Below the pieces are notes generated by a model. That model made no database searches. It was given only the letters and a program-made list of their open reading frames with translations, and was not told the origin of the DNA. This document shows positions 31,966 to 43,618 of a DNA stretch of 64,000 bases, piece by piece. Origin of the DNA: Craspedostauros australis (lineage: Eukaryota > Bacillariophyta > Bacillariophyceae > Mastogloiales > Achnanthaceae). Where the stretch lies: the NCBI GenBank assembly GCA_026770025.1, contig JAMXDE010000046.1:490953-554952 (forward strand), read 5' to 3'. Numbering within the stretch: position 1 is the first letter of the stretch; each line of letters starts with the position of its first letter. Made by a program: the position numbers and the translations under genes.

Positions 31966-32605
31966 GACAACAGTTGAAGCGAAAGAGGCAAGAGAATGAA
32001 CACAAACACAGCAGCCACAAGCGGACCAACATCAGCATTAGAGAAGACCGACTCAAGTCCTTCTAAACTGGGAACAGGACAGATTCCGTCTTCTTGTGTG
32101 GACAGGACGACGAACAGTAACCAATCAAGGCAAACTCCGAAGTCCTAATGATCACCCTCCCATCCATTGAGACACTGATCGACATAGGAATCCAACACCA
32201 GCACGCGAATGATGGCACTGAAGACTACGTGGCCCCATGTGCGTACAGCAATCGAATCCATTTTTCCTTACTCTATTCTATTCTAGTCCAATTCACAAAA
32301 CATGCATGCGTAGTTTCCATACAGACAATCGATCCCATCTGCCCCACCTGCCCGATACTTTCCTCCTTGTTGATGTGGGTTTGTCGTGTTGGCCTCGACC
32401 TTTGTTCATAGACCCTGCGAGTTGTTCATCGCTCCACCATCGTTTCACGAATCATCGAGTCGTGTTTCGGTCTCCCGCCATCGTCGATCTCTGCAACCAA
32501 AAGGTTCGCAATCCCCACAATCACGACCTCCATAGTCGTACTCCATCACAATCACCATCGCCATCGCCATCTCACCAACTACTGCCACTTCCACGCAACT
32601 CCAAG
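31966..32605. other. intergenic
   Basis: No gene seen. A + frame is open from 32237 into the LRR gene, but the upstream part lacks protein-like composition. Confidence 0.45.
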
Positions 32606-34378
32606 ATGGGCGAGGGACTGCTGTGCATCAACGGATCGCTGAATCAGCCGATGGCGATCTGCAAGAAGCTGGAAAGATGCTGCCAGCTCATCAGGCAGCC
32701 TCAAACGCGATCGCGGTTGTCGCCTTCATCATCATCATCATCATCATCTTCATTTTCTTCTTTGAGTTCGGGATCATGGGATCATCTGCTTCTCTCTGCG
32801 GTGCACGTGGATGCTGCCATCGCATCATCGCTGCGGTCGCTCTTGCTATGCCAGCGCCATTGGAAGCGCCTGACCTTCTCACACTGCACAGGCCACTTGA
32901 TTTCGTTGCTGCAGTCCCTCGTCTTTGTCGCAAGTACAGATGGTGAACCCCAAATCACGCAGAAGCGAATGGCCCAGAAGCCGCAGACGAGATTGAAGGA
33001 CGACCCTTCGAAGACACCATCACTCACAGAAACATCGATATCGGCGAGCTTGCGATCGTCCATCATCATCAAGGAGTTGGTGCTGGTGAATCCAACCCCA
33101 TCCGTCGCGTGCTGCGTCGTGCGCAACTTCCGCCACCATCAGTCTCTGGTGCACCTGGAATTGGCCGTCGAGCTATCGCATTCCATTGTGAATGCCTTTG
33201 CCGAAAGCTTGCAGAGTCATTCAGCGCAATGCATGAATCAGAGTCAGCACAGCCACGTGCAAGCGAGAACATTCAAAAACGTGATTCCGTTGCGGTCGTT
33301 GGATCTCTCCGCCAGCAACTTGCCACGATGCAACCCAGACGATCGGACCGCCATCGTGTCCAAGCTGGCTGCGGCTATCGCTCATCTCACTCAATTGCAG
33401 AGCCTGAGGTTATCCTATTGCGGCCTGGATGATGAGCATATGGCGCATCTGCTGACATCCGGAGTCTCTCGGTTGGAACACCTGCTATACCTGTATTTAG
33501 ACAACAACTTAATCGGTCCCAAGAGCATTCATTCTATCGCGGATATTCTGAGCGGCAACCAACAATCATCGGCGCAGTCGTCCTGTGCGCTGCCATCCCT
33601 TCTCCATCTCGATCTGCACAATCAGGACGTGTGGGACGGTCGGGATTACTACGCCATCTTCTTCCGCGCCTTGTCCCACAACACCTCGTTGCAGTACTTG
33701 AATCTGGCCGGCAACTTTCTGCACGACGGATTGGCGCAATCGATGGCAACATCCTTGGTCTGCAACATCAGCCTCAAGGAACTCATCCTCTCCGACAATC
33801 TCCTGGGCGACACATTCGCGCACACCCTCGGTTGCTCTATGCAACAGATACAAGGATTGGAATCATTGCATTTGATGTTCAACTCGAGGCTCAGCAAGGA
33901 TCTCGGATGGGCGGCGCTAGCGCAGGGTCTGTGCCAGAACTGGTCCCTTTGCCGCGTCTTGCTACACGAGATAGACAGCGCCGAACATGAAGCGCGGTCT
34001 CGCTGCCGTTGCGAATTGGCACACGATCGTGATGTTCTCGAAGCGTACACGGCGATTCGGTACTACACCCATCTGAATCGATGTGGGCGGCGGGCCATGC
34101 TCGATGGTGGGGCGGCGCAACATAGTGCTGATGTAACACAGTCACTGGCCACCTCGCCGGGCACTCGCTTGCCTGTTGCCCGGGATGCCAACTCCCTGCC
34201 AACCTCATTGTGGCCACACATTTTTGCATATGCCGGCTCAGCTGAGAACCGCATCCTCGCGCTGTGCTTGAAAGAAGTTGGTTTTGAAGTTGAGAAAGCG
34301 GAGGAACAACAGCAGCTCCTCCAAGCGAATGTGCTCTTCTACTTCCTGCGAGAGAGATTCTTACATGCTTATGGATGA
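32606..34378 (+). CDS. leucine-rich-repeat protein, ribonuclease-inhibitor type
   Basis: Single exon; the chosen ATG (MGEGLLCINGSLNQP) gives 590 aa. A poly-Ser stretch from TCATCATCATC repeats lies near residue 45. From about residue 220 there are five or more LRRs of 28-29 aa: LRSLDLSASNL, LQSLRLSYCGLDDEHMAHLL, LLYLYLDNNLIGPKSIHSI, LQYLNLAGNFLHDGLAQSM and LKELILSDNLLGDTFAHTL. The L-x-x-L-x-L-x-x-N/C-x-L form with an alternating helix is the ribonuclease-inhibitor/NLR-like class, a protein-binding horseshoe. No nucleotide-binding or membrane domain is present. The C-terminal helix region (SLWPHIFAYAGSAENR) is F-box-like in tone but unproven. Confidence 0.75.
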   Translation: MGEGLLCINGSLNQPMAICKKLERCCQLIRQPQTRSRLSPSSSSSSSSSFSSLSSGSWDHLLLSAVHVDAAIASSLRSLLLCQRHWKRLTFSHCTGHLISLLQSLVFVASTDGEPQITQKRMAQKPQTRLKDDPSKTPSLTETSISASLRSSIIIKELVLVNPTPSVACCVVRNFRHHQSLVHLELAVELSHSIVNAFAESLQSHSAQCMNQSQHSHVQARTFKNVIPLRSLDLSASNLPRCNPDDRTAIVSKLAAAIAHLTQLQSLRLSYCGLDDEHMAHLLTSGVSRLEHLLYLYLDNNLIGPKSIHSIADILSGNQQSSAQSSCALPSLLHLDLHNQDVWDGRDYYAIFFRALSHNTSLQYLNLAGNFLHDGLAQSMATSLVCNISLKELILSDNLLGDTFAHTLGCSMQQIQGLESLHLMFNSRLSKDLGWAALAQGLCQNWSLCRVLLHEIDSAEHEARSRCRCELAHDRDVLEAYTAIRYYTHLNRCGRRAMLDGGAAQHSADVTQSLATSPGTRLPVARDANSLPTSLWPHIFAYAGSAENRILALCLKEVGFEVEKAEEQQQLLQANVLFYFLRERFLHAYG

Positions 34379-34696
34379 AACGTGACCAGTGAACTTACAG
34401 TCACAATGCCCGCTCTCCTCATGGTGATCTGCGTGGAATGTATCAATAGTGAGAGAATAGTGTGTACTAGATTAATTTGTACTGTTTTGAACGAGTGCAT
34501 TATGCTGCACCTTCATGCCTTCGTGTGTGTCGTTAACGCCATCCCATAACCGACATTCCGTCTGTCGTCGAGGGGCGCAGTGTGCAGGTGTCCGAAGTTG
34601 TGGCCTCTCGTCTCTATGCATTGATGAAGACCACGATGGATGGAGTGGAGGGAAGCCGAAAGAGTCACTCTACTCAAACGAGGGTGCAGTGTCATT

Positions 34697-36820
34697 CTAG
34701 ACGGAATCGCCTGCATCCGCTTTGGCGTCCGCGTCTGCGTCCGCATCTGCGTCGACACCAGCGATAGCTTCGATCTCGGATGCTGCTTGTTGCGCGGAGT
34801 TCTCCTCAATCTGAGACAAACGGAGAGAGAAGCGACGGGACAGACGTTCCGCCATCAACATGCGATCGTCACGAGCATTGTCGTATTCCTCGTGGCACTG
34901 CAGGTTTGAAAAAAGTGGAAGATGATGAATGGAAAAAGATAACGTATCGGTGGATGGGTGAATGGATGAGTGACAAAGGCGTCATGCCATGAAGAATGGT
35001 GCGGGATTGACTGAACCATTCGTTGCACCATAAATGCGATGCACGCATCATAACAAAGCACAGAACGGAACAGCGCCACGTCGAACATATCATCGAACTC
35101 ACTTGACCCATGAAGGCGCAGAACTCAAGGAAGTCCACGTATCCGCTACCATCAGCATCCATCACCGCCCACAATGCTTCGAAGTCATGGCGGTTCATCT
35201 CGACCGCCTTCCCAGAGCTCAAAAACTCCCACATGCCTTCTTTTGTGATGTTTCCCACTGAACTCGCACGCCGGTTGCTGCTGTCGGCTGCGGTAGTTTG
35301 AGCATCGATCTTCTGGAACTCGCGAGCCAATGCGACGGCGTCCATGCGCCTGGCTGGAACGCGGATGCTCATGGTCTGTGCGACACGAGCAGCGAAGACA
35401 GTGCGGTATCGTTTTGCTTGCTGCTTGTTGTAGACGTATATTCCGACGGAGACTGCGATGAGGAAGACGAGTACGCCGCCGATTGCGAATCCAGCGATGA
35501 CACCTGGTTTGACGGGCGTGGTTGGTTCTTGGTATGGGTTTGTGGCGCAATTTGGATCGAACTGCATTGGCGAAGAAGTGAAGATCATTGGATGAGTGAG
35601 CGAGCAAGAAAAGGAATGTAACGAACCACCAAAAATGCCACGCCTTTGCTTCGCAACCACCACAGATCCATATCTTGGACAGCAATCAATCCATGCCTAT
35701 ACGTGATCGTGCTCGTACCTTGCACCATTCCTCCTCGCCAGGAAAAGAGCCGGACAGAGATGAATCCGCCATCGGCACGCTGACACGGGCTGTTTCTGGC
35801 ACCATGAATTGCTGGTATGTGGCCGCGATGCCTTCGACGAACTCCTGTTCGCTGATGCGTTGATTGGTGCACCCCTGCGAGGGCGTATGCTGGAAGTTTT
35901 GATAGATCGATGCCAACTCGCGAACGGTGTCGCAATCTTTCTTGAGACAGGTTTGACTCGTCGTGAGAAAGGTGCCAGGCGTGGCGTCGCGGATCGTCTT
36001 GGCGAAGAGCGTGTCATTTCCAACTTGGTACGTCACCGTCACTTCATCATCCGTGAACAGGCCATCCGTGGCGTTGCTATTCGCCTGGTATGGCAAGGTG
36101 ATGAACCTCCCATCCAGCTCGAAGGTCGATGTTGCATACAAATCGAAGCCTTGCGAGATCCCAAAAGGAGCACCTCCAGGAGCAAGAACAGGAGGAAGGA
36201 TGTTGTATCGATGAGAGTAGCTTCTAGTTCCAGCCACCGTGTAATTGGTGAAGATCTTGTACGGAAATGTGCCGAATGCCAACAGTCCAACACCGGGAAC
36301 GTCCACTTGACGACTCTGCAACGGCTGACCATCCGGTCCGTACGTGTACATGTCGCACACGTAGTATCCCTGAAATGCTTCCTGTGTGATCAAAGAGTAA
36401 GTAATGCAATGGCGCCAGACAGATGATGGACGGATGAATGAATGAATTTGTACCGTATGTTAGAATGCTCGTGGGATTGCGCAGGGCGGAGGGGCCGCTC
36501 CGAGACAAACAGGCCATCAATGATTGAGAACGGTTGGTTCTCATCGCACATATTGTGCAACGGCGAGCTGATATCCGTGCATGCATGATCAACCCAACTG
36601 AATCCTCAGAGTGACTGGGCAATGATTGACCTACCGCAAGATCGCTCTGCGCTTCGATATCATAATTGCGGTCTGTTTTGTATCTGGCGTCGGTGTCGCC
36701 GAGACACGGTTCGCGCCAAGGATCGCCGCACTTGGCGGATGCCACATGCCTCACGTTGACGATACCGATGATGGTTGCCAGGAACAGCGGAGAAGCTTGG
36801 TTGACGATGGGGAATTTCAT
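34697..36820 (-). CDS. single-pass membrane protein with EF-hand-like loop
   Basis: Four exons, all phase 0: 36820-36635, 36381-35719, 35561-35103 and 34897-34697 (502 aa). A signal peptide (MKFPIVNQASPLFLATIIGI) leads into a large ectodomain with paired Cys and N-glycosylation sites (NYT, NDT). The membrane span is VIAGFAIGGVLVFLIAVSVG, followed by a basic cytoplasmic part with ARVAQTMSIRVPARRMDAV. Then comes a calcium loop, DADGSGYVDFLEF, which matches EF-hand spacing (D-x-D-x-S-x-Y-x-x-x-x-E), with a weaker partner before it. The tail is an Arg-rich helix and an Ala-Asp run. It looks like a plasma or endomembrane receptor or sensor whose inner side responds to calcium. A further small exon near 36450-36560 is possible but does not keep phase. 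Confidence 0.65.
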
Positions 36821-37511
36821 GGTATGAACGCCGTTGTGAGTTTCGAGTTGCGAGTTGGTCGGCGGTCGTTGATTGATGAGTGGAAGAAGTCGAGATTATG
36901 ACATCAATGAAAGCTGCACCATGAATCCGTATCTGTCGTAAGCGTGTATGGTACCATGGCTGCCCAACCATTCATCATCCTTGCACGAGTAGAGTGTGCA
37001 CGCGTCCAGCTCTCCCGATGCGCACTGCGTGGCCGTTTGATGTTGAGGAGGTTTGTTCTCAATGTCGATCTTGATTTCGCAATGCGACAGGATTGCAGCC
37101 GGTCAAAATATTTACACCGGTGACTTTCATGGTTTGAAGTTTTTGCTCATTCACATCTCATTTTGTTGTCTGTGATGGTAGGTCAACCGGTGTCACCGGT
37201 GTTGAAGATGCAGCGGCAATCCAGGAGCCATGGGCCATGGTCGTTTGATTACTTGCAACAGCGGTGGAGTGGTGGCGACTCTCCCTCTATCGGTATCTCT
37301 CTCCCAAGATCTTCATCTTGTCTTCCCATCGAATGGGTGGTTTGTGATGGATGTGGTGCGCTGTGTATCACAGTTGTTGTGCATCACGGTTGTTGTGCAT
37401 CACGGTTGTTGCGCATCACTGTCACTGTCACTGCTGGATTGTGGACATGGCACTGACAAGCGCACCTACAGATGGGTCTCTGCCAGCCATCACCGTTGCC
37501 ATAGGACCCCA
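36821..37511. other. intergenic, with 16-bp tandem repeat at 37366-37413
   Basis: No coding region could be supported. Three head-to-tail copies of CATCACGGTTGTTGTG (first and last with one or two changes) lie at 37366-37413. Confidence 0.6.
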
Positions 37512-37657
37512 CTTAGTGAGTCGACCTGCACTTTGTTACGGGACTCCAGAACTTTTGTCTCAGATATCCAAGCAACGTACATATTCGTATTCTCCTACCT
37601 CTCCTTATAAATAATTAACCATTACATTTTTGAGATAGATCCTATTTTAAGTTTTAT

Positions 37658-39355
37658 GGACACGTCAATGTGCGCATTTTTAGACTGCTTTAGGGACTCG
37701 GCCGTCTTCTCCCGACTACATCGATCCAATTTAACCCTTTGCTGTTCTTTGTTTCAGCGACTTGGTTCCGATTTTGAATTGTTTAGTCTCTTTTTCAGGT
37801 GTTCGGATGAGACCATCCAACAGTCCATCCACGATAGCACTAGTTGTAGAATGTTGGGGGAAGCGGTGAACACGCGTTTACATTCATTCCATCATGTGCT
37901 TGTCCAATCCGTCATCGACGTCACGAAACTGGATACTTCGTCATCAAACACCAATGATATCACGATGAGCAATATCATCAGGTCTGCTTCGTCGTGGCGA
38001 AGTGGTTGAGTGGGGTTGGTACTCCTCGAGTGTTTTGTGTTGTGGTCTTTTTGGACATTCGGTACAATTGGAGGTAAATCTCCACATCCCCCAACATGTG
38101 AGGCTGGTTGAGAGTGGCAAACTCGACACACCAACATGGAAGTGGAGCAACACCAAAAAAATACCACAATGGCCGTCGAACGGTATGCTTGGCGCCGCAA
38201 CAACCAGCCGGCCAATTCAAGATCCAAGCACATCGCTGTCATCTCCACGCAACGTTTGATGGGTGTACGAACGGAGGTGGGGAGAGGGGTTGATTTGGGG
38301 CCGTCGTAGGCCCCAGAAATACGATCACAATTTGGCCCCAAATCGGCTGGTTGGTTTTGGCCGACGTGTGGCACACACAGGCCATATCAGCGCCTATGGA
38401 TGCGCAGGATGCCTCAAGAAGGCCAATATGAAGGCACCCTCGAAGTTTGAGGGTCGCGGAGCACCGGGAAGGTGTCCGCGCAGAGGCAAAGGTGGTTTTG
38501 AGGAGTTTTGGTTGGGGCTCGCGCAGCACCGGTCGCGTGGCTTTGGCAGTGAGGGGCGATGGGACGACGCCCCTCAATCGTCAAGCCACCCATACAAGAT
38601 GCGTGCGGCATCAATTGAAGATGCACGTCGTGAAGCATGCTCTGCTCAAGTTGTCTGGAAGACGCTGCAGCCAACCATATCTGCGGAATGGTCATGTTCG
38701 GTTGGAGCAAGAAATGCACCACCACATCATCATATGGAGGTGCATCACGTCGGCCATGCACTCCCAGCCCAGTCTGGATGCATCCGCGTGTCGCCATGGA
38801 GTGTGGTAATGCACGAGGAGCGCTTGGAGGGGGTGAAAGGATCGTATGGACGAGATACGGATCCATATCTGAACTGCATCCACATCGAAAATGATTTTTC
38901 GAAAATGCTCTGATTCAGTGTGTGGATGCATTGCTGCATGCAGAGCCAATATCTGTGGCCATGCTTCATGGAGCGGATAGCTGGGAGGTATGCAGAGCGA
39001 ATGGTATGCACATTTTCTGAAATACAAGGATGATGATGATGATCATGTGTGCTCATTGGAGGGCAACATTGTGGCATCAACAATTTTTTCTCGAATCCAC
39101 CACACAACACACAGCAAACCAACATGACTTCCAAAATATGTTCTATATTCATTTAACTTCGATATTCTGATTAACAGATAGCCATCCGTCTGAATGCAAT
39201 GTTTAGATTTAATTTTAAGCGATGTGTTGTTGAGATATAGCATGATAAGCCGATATTTGGATGTGTTTTTTGGATGGCCTCTAGACTCGTTGTAGTAGCA
39301 TGGTATGCCACCCACAAAACTCCACAACTCGTGTTATCGCGGCGATGCACACCCC
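37658..39355. other. non-coding left half of the 6-kb transposon
   Basis: Frames here (for example 38263-38913 plus) are open but have biased, repetitive composition and no motif. I do not support a second gene. Confidence 0.4.
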
Positions 39356-42300
39356 TCACAAAATTTTCGTGCCATCATCATCCAACACAGCCTCACTTTC
39401 TGCATTCGCCTTCACTGTGTGAGCATCACACCACCTCTGATTCTCCAATTCCTCTTCCTCTCTCTGCAACTCCTCTTCGATTCGTTCCTCCTCTGTTCCA
39501 TCTGGCACATTATTGATGGCCACGATTGCAGATGCTGTTCCTGTTGCTTTGCTTGTTGTGTTGGTGGTGGTGGTGGTCAGTGTTGTGGTGGTTTCCGTCT
39601 TGATGAGGGCAGCCTGCTTCTTTTCTTTGCGTTGTTTGGCACTGTACGCCGCAAACAGCGACGATTTGACACGCATGGGATTTGCGTGCAGTTGCACGTA
39701 CCAGTCAGTTTTGGTTCTTGCGTTGTTCATCAGTTTCTCGTGTGCGTCGTGCTCCGATGGCCTGTTTTTTGGGTCCTTCGCGGACGCTTCACAGATGTCC
39801 TTCAACTTGTCCGCGATGTAGTCTGGTAGTTTGGCGTTGGTCCGTGTTGTTTTGCTTGCCCAGCCGGGCACTGCAAGTGGTGGATGTTCTGTTTCCGCGG
39901 TCTGGTCTTGTAGTGCTGTGGTGTGATCGGATGGTAGATGTTGTTGTCCGTCTTGGAGGGCTTTGCCAATCGCGAACGCCTTGCTCTCTGTTGCTGTGCG
40001 CCCCATTTTGCGCGTCTTGTCCGTTTTCCTGGACGATTCGGACGTGATCGGCAGCTTGTCGGACGTGTGCGAATTGGCAGGGACGACACCCAACTCGTTG
40101 ATGATCCACCCTTCCCATTCAGCGCTCTGGACCACGACGTCTTCCGTGATACCAGATGCAGCCACCAACCGCGCCTGGTCATCATCATACTTCACCTCGT
40201 GAGTTTGACATACTTGTTGCCCATTCGCGCGGAATCGTCTTTTTGGTGCGCCAGGAAGCGTTGTGATGTTGCCTTGGAGGGACGACGCGTTGGCAAGTAC
40301 CGTGGTTGTCCCCGCGATGCTGCCGGCTTGGAGCGCGAGGAACAGTTGGAAAGGGGTCTTGATATCCTTGCCACTTTGCACGTATTTTTGCAGTACACGG
40401 GTGATGTACGCGAAGTGGGTGTCCAGCATGCTCTTACCGGTTTGGGCCTCCGTGTAGATCCACGCGATGATTTTAGCTGCTTTTCGTGTCGCAAGGTTCT
40501 TGTTGAGTTTGGACGTGATGAGCGCGATGTGCTCGTGACTGGCAAAACAACACGCATTATCGCTCTGTAAGATGATTTCAGTCACGGATGGGTGAATGTC
40601 TTTGACCTTTTTTTGCACGATCTCCAGCAGTCCACCAACTTGAAGAGTGTCTTGTGTCGGTCTTCCATCGACCACAATGTCGATGAACCGATAAGTAAAA
40701 ATGTCATTGCGACATGTGATGACCATCGCCCCAAGCAGTGACATTCCCTTTTTTCCCCAATATTCTTGTTGGGCTTCGCCTTGGCCTGTCGGTAGAATTT
40801 TTTGCTTATGGTCGAGTACCACATAGGCTCTTTCAGGCTTATCATTGAGCTCGGATTGATAAAAAGCGATTTGTCGGAATTGCACTTTGGCACGCACTTT
40901 GTGAGCCATGTAGTTAACAATTTCATTGGCGAATCCCGGTGCCGCCGCAAGCATTGATTGCAATTCGTCCTTGTGTTCTGCGAGTTCGTTGTCCTTAAGC
41001 ATTTCGACAAAAGGGACAAAACGATCGTTCACAAATCGCATTGCTGATCCACAACGGTTGCATACTTTACAGGGTTGGTCATTTGTAGTGGTGGGAGAAT
41101 TGTCATTTGTGACGTTTGGAGTGTTGTTTGTGACAGAGGTGGTCTTCTTGCGCCTGTGCTTGTTGGTGCGTGGATTGCGTTGATTGGTTGATGTGGTTGT
41201 TGCCTTCTTCTTCTCCTTTTTGGTGGTGAGAGCGAACGTGGCCGAGTGCATGGGATCGTCACACTGAAGCTGCATGTGGGAGGCGGTGAATTCCCATTTG
41301 AGGAACACAACAAGCAGTTCGAGTGCATGCAAGAGGGAATCGGCTGTGCGCACATGTGGAGCGATGACGTCATCTGGCTCGTCGTTGTGGTTGTCGCTCT
41401 CGTCATTGGCATTGTTTTGTTCCTCCCCGTCTGTTTCATACTTAGCCTTCAGTAGGTCTACTAGGCGCGAAATCGCCTGTTTGAGTTTCTCCGTCGCCAT
41501 CCAGAAGTAGCTTTCGAAGGAAGAGAGGCCCGTCTTGATCTTGCTTTTGCGTGTGAGTAGGTTGGTGATGAGGGTGAAAGCGGGCATTCCCACTGGGTTG
41601 TTGGTCGTGGATGAGTACATGCCGAATAGTTGTTCGATGGTCGTGCTTCCGCGATCGAACACGGGGACATTTTCAAATTTGACACCTCCAAACTGTACCG
41701 TGTGACTCAACCCTGCCTTGTACGTAGTGGTGGTCATGAGAAACGACGTCACACCAGACAGGTTGCAAGCACGCACACGATACTGTAGAACCTTGGGCGG
41801 AATGATTCCGCCACAGCTGAATATGTCGAAGGCGCGTCGCAACGTTGTTAGTTGACTCCTAGTGTTAGTGGCGCGTGCTGGTGCGACACGAATACGTTGT
41901 TCCTCCGGCATGATTTCCACATGACGAGACAGGATTGCAGTGACGTTGTTGCATGAAGTAGATGCAGCGAGAACGGCTTTCGCCACGTTAGCAATTGTCT
42001 TTTCCCCCCTCACACACAGGGTGTACAGATTTGAACCGAGTGCAGGCGGCGGCAGGTCCACGCGAGCGCGGACAAACTCCACCACCTGTTTAATCTGACG
42101 AGTTGGCAACTCCTCCTGAGGGAGCAAGACACCCCAGAGCGCAGTAGCCACAGTGACCCACACGCGTGTCAAGTTCCACCATGTTGTCCTATCACCGTTG
42201 CTGTCAAGAACGAATCCTGTTTTGGGCATGTGGTACAACAGTTCAGGATCTAGGTTAGATCCAAGCACTGCCATGACACGAACAATGGCATCGCGCCTCC

Positions 42301-42904
42301 AGTTTCCCGCCTCTTCCGGATCAAAACCGAACTGACCTCCTCTCCTGTTCCTGCTGGCACGCGTTCGTTCACCCCTGTCGTTGTCGTCGTAGGTGGTGTC
42401 GCTGTCATTGGAGGTGTCTGCGTAGACACCAGCAACAACAGCATTGCAGCGACGAGGGAGCCTCGCCGGTGGGACAGGCTCGGCAGGTGGTGCAACATCA
42501 GCTGCAGCAGGCGGGGGTGGCGCGTTCACGATAACGCTCACCAACGTACCATCGCCAACACCTCGTCCCTCCGAACGCACCCTGACATTGGAGTCGTCGA
42601 AGACGCCTCCGTTGTTGTCGAGGATGTGAACGTACACATGCAGCTCGCGAGCGTGCGCATGCGTACTGTTCGGGACGAGGCTGCCATCTGCTGCGAGCAT
42701 CGGCTTCACATCGATCACTTGCGTGATGATGCTCGGCTTCCTCAACGTAGCAGAGGGCTTGTCAGGCAACAGTTGCTCCGCAGTTGGCAGCAGGAACCCC
42801 TTCGAATCGAAGGGAGGAGATACAGGGTAAGGAGAACGCGGTTTCTTACTGGGGGAGGGGTTGCCATCCTTGGAGAGGGCCTTGGCAGCAGCAGAGGGAA
42901 ACAT
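39356..42904 (-). CDS. transposase-like protein of the 6-kb element, 1182 aa
   Basis: One uninterrupted frame; the start is taken at MFPSAAAKALSKDG because the upstream 74 codons look untranslated. N-terminal and central parts carry Thr/Asn-rich spacers and a possible zinc-binding pair in QPCKVCNRCGSAM. The C-terminal third has a likely DDE core: FRFIDIVVDG or nearby acid, then ILQSDNACCFASHEHI, then TGKSMLDTHFAYITRVLQKY. The SDNA-x-C-F and GK-x-x-x-D motifs recall a group of large eukaryotic transposases with SDNAGCYH and GKGPCDR motifs whose superfamily name I cannot give. An intact frame of this length suggests recent activity. Confidence 0.65.
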   Translation of the reverse strand: MFPSAAAKALSKDGNPSPSKKPRSPYPVSPPFDSKGFLLPTAEQLLPDKPSATLRKPSIITQVIDVKPMLAADGSLVPNSTHAHARELHVYVHILDNNGGVFDDSNVRVRSEGRGVGDGTLVSVIVNAPPPPAAADVAPPAEPVPPARLPRRCNAVVAGVYADTSNDSDTTYDDNDRGERTRASRNRRGGQFGFDPEEAGNWRRDAIVRVMAVLGSNLDPELLYHMPKTGFVLDSNGDRTTWWNLTRVWVTVATALWGVLLPQEELPTRQIKQVVEFVRARVDLPPPALGSNLYTLCVRGEKTIANVAKAVLAASTSCNNVTAILSRHVEIMPEEQRIRVAPARATNTRSQLTTLRRAFDIFSCGGIIPPKVLQYRVRACNLSGVTSFLMTTTTYKAGLSHTVQFGGVKFENVPVFDRGSTTIEQLFGMYSSTTNNPVGMPAFTLITNLLTRKSKIKTGLSSFESYFWMATEKLKQAISRLVDLLKAKYETDGEEQNNANDESDNHNDEPDDVIAPHVRTADSLLHALELLVVFLKWEFTASHMQLQCDDPMHSATFALTTKKEKKKATTTSTNQRNPRTNKHRRKKTTSVTNNTPNVTNDNSPTTTNDQPCKVCNRCGSAMRFVNDRFVPFVEMLKDNELAEHKDELQSMLAAAPGFANEIVNYMAHKVRAKVQFRQIAFYQSELNDKPERAYVVLDHKQKILPTGQGEAQQEYWGKKGMSLLGAMVITCRNDIFTYRFIDIVVDGRPTQDTLQVGGLLEIVQKKVKDIHPSVTEIILQSDNACCFASHEHIALITSKLNKNLATRKAAKIIAWIYTEAQTGKSMLDTHFAYITRVLQKYVQSGKDIKTPFQLFLALQAGSIAGTTTVLANASSLQGNITTLPGAPKRRFRANGQQVCQTHEVKYDDDQARLVAASGITEDVVVQSAEWEGWIINELGVVPANSHTSDKLPITSESSRKTDKTRKMGRTATESKAFAIGKALQDGQQHLPSDHTTALQDQTAETEHPPLAVPGWASKTTRTNAKLPDYIADKLKDICEASAKDPKNRPSEHDAHEKLMNNARTKTDWYVQLHANPMRVKSSLFAAYSAKQRKEKKQAALIKTETTTTLTTTTTNTTSKATGTASAIVAINNVPDGTEEERIEEELQREEEELENQRWCDAHTVKANAESEAVLDDDGTKIL

Positions 42905-43618
42905 GGTGGAATTGTTGGTGGAGAGTGTAGTTGTTATTTGGTCGGATGTGATGATCTGCACAGGTCTGAGACGAAGTGAGGAAGGAGAGCATACGATGAA
43001 AGGCCACCATTCATTGACAGCCACGGCAACTATTACTACTACTACACTACTAGAGCGAGCACAAGCATGGAACACAACAGAGAGTACACATGACATTGGC
43101 GAAGAAAGTTGCGAAATGGAGCGCAAGTGTGGCGATGATGCCTGAATTTGTGAACAGATGCCGATGATGTGTGATGTGTGATGTGTTTTGTGTGATGTGT
43201 TTTGTGACGAGCAAAATGTGAGATCATGTCGCAGATGCTAACGTGTATTTAACGCGTACCAAACGAACGACAATCCCGGCGTCTATTCCATGATTGGATA
43301 CCATACGATAAATGCATGAGAACATGATCGAACTTTCTGCGAAACAACTAGGAATTTCATGGGGATCGACCCATACGACTTCAGAAAACCTTTGAATATG
43401 CATAAAACTTAAAATAGGATCTATCTCAAAAATGTAATGGTTAATTATTTATAAGGAGAGGCGGGAGAATACGATTATATGCTTGGTTTGGATCTACTGA
43501 AATACTGTTCTTGAGTCCCGTAACAAAGTGCAGGTCGACTCACTAAGGCGGCTCATAGCAACTGTCATGATCGTGAACTCCGCGCTTCATCAACGCTCGT
43601 CAATGGAGGTTTTTGCGA

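Larger units (their letters stand above)
37512..43547. mobile_element. 6-kb DNA transposon with 146-bp inverted repeats
   Basis: The left end (37512-37657) and right end (43401-43547) are reverse complements. Both outer ends read CTTAGTGAGTCGACCTGCAC inward, and the inner ends share TTATAAATAATTAACCATTA and CCTATTTTAAGTTTTATG. A central third of each repeat is diverged. The only large frame is the minus-strand protein at 39356-42904, whose start lies about 640 bp from the right end. I found no clean target duplication, and weak inverted similarity may extend slightly further out. Confidence 0.8.

Noticed and set aside
38263-38913. 216-aa frame inside the 6-kb transposon
   Set aside because: Composition is Gly/Arg/His-biased without any motif, and the other strand has equal open frames.
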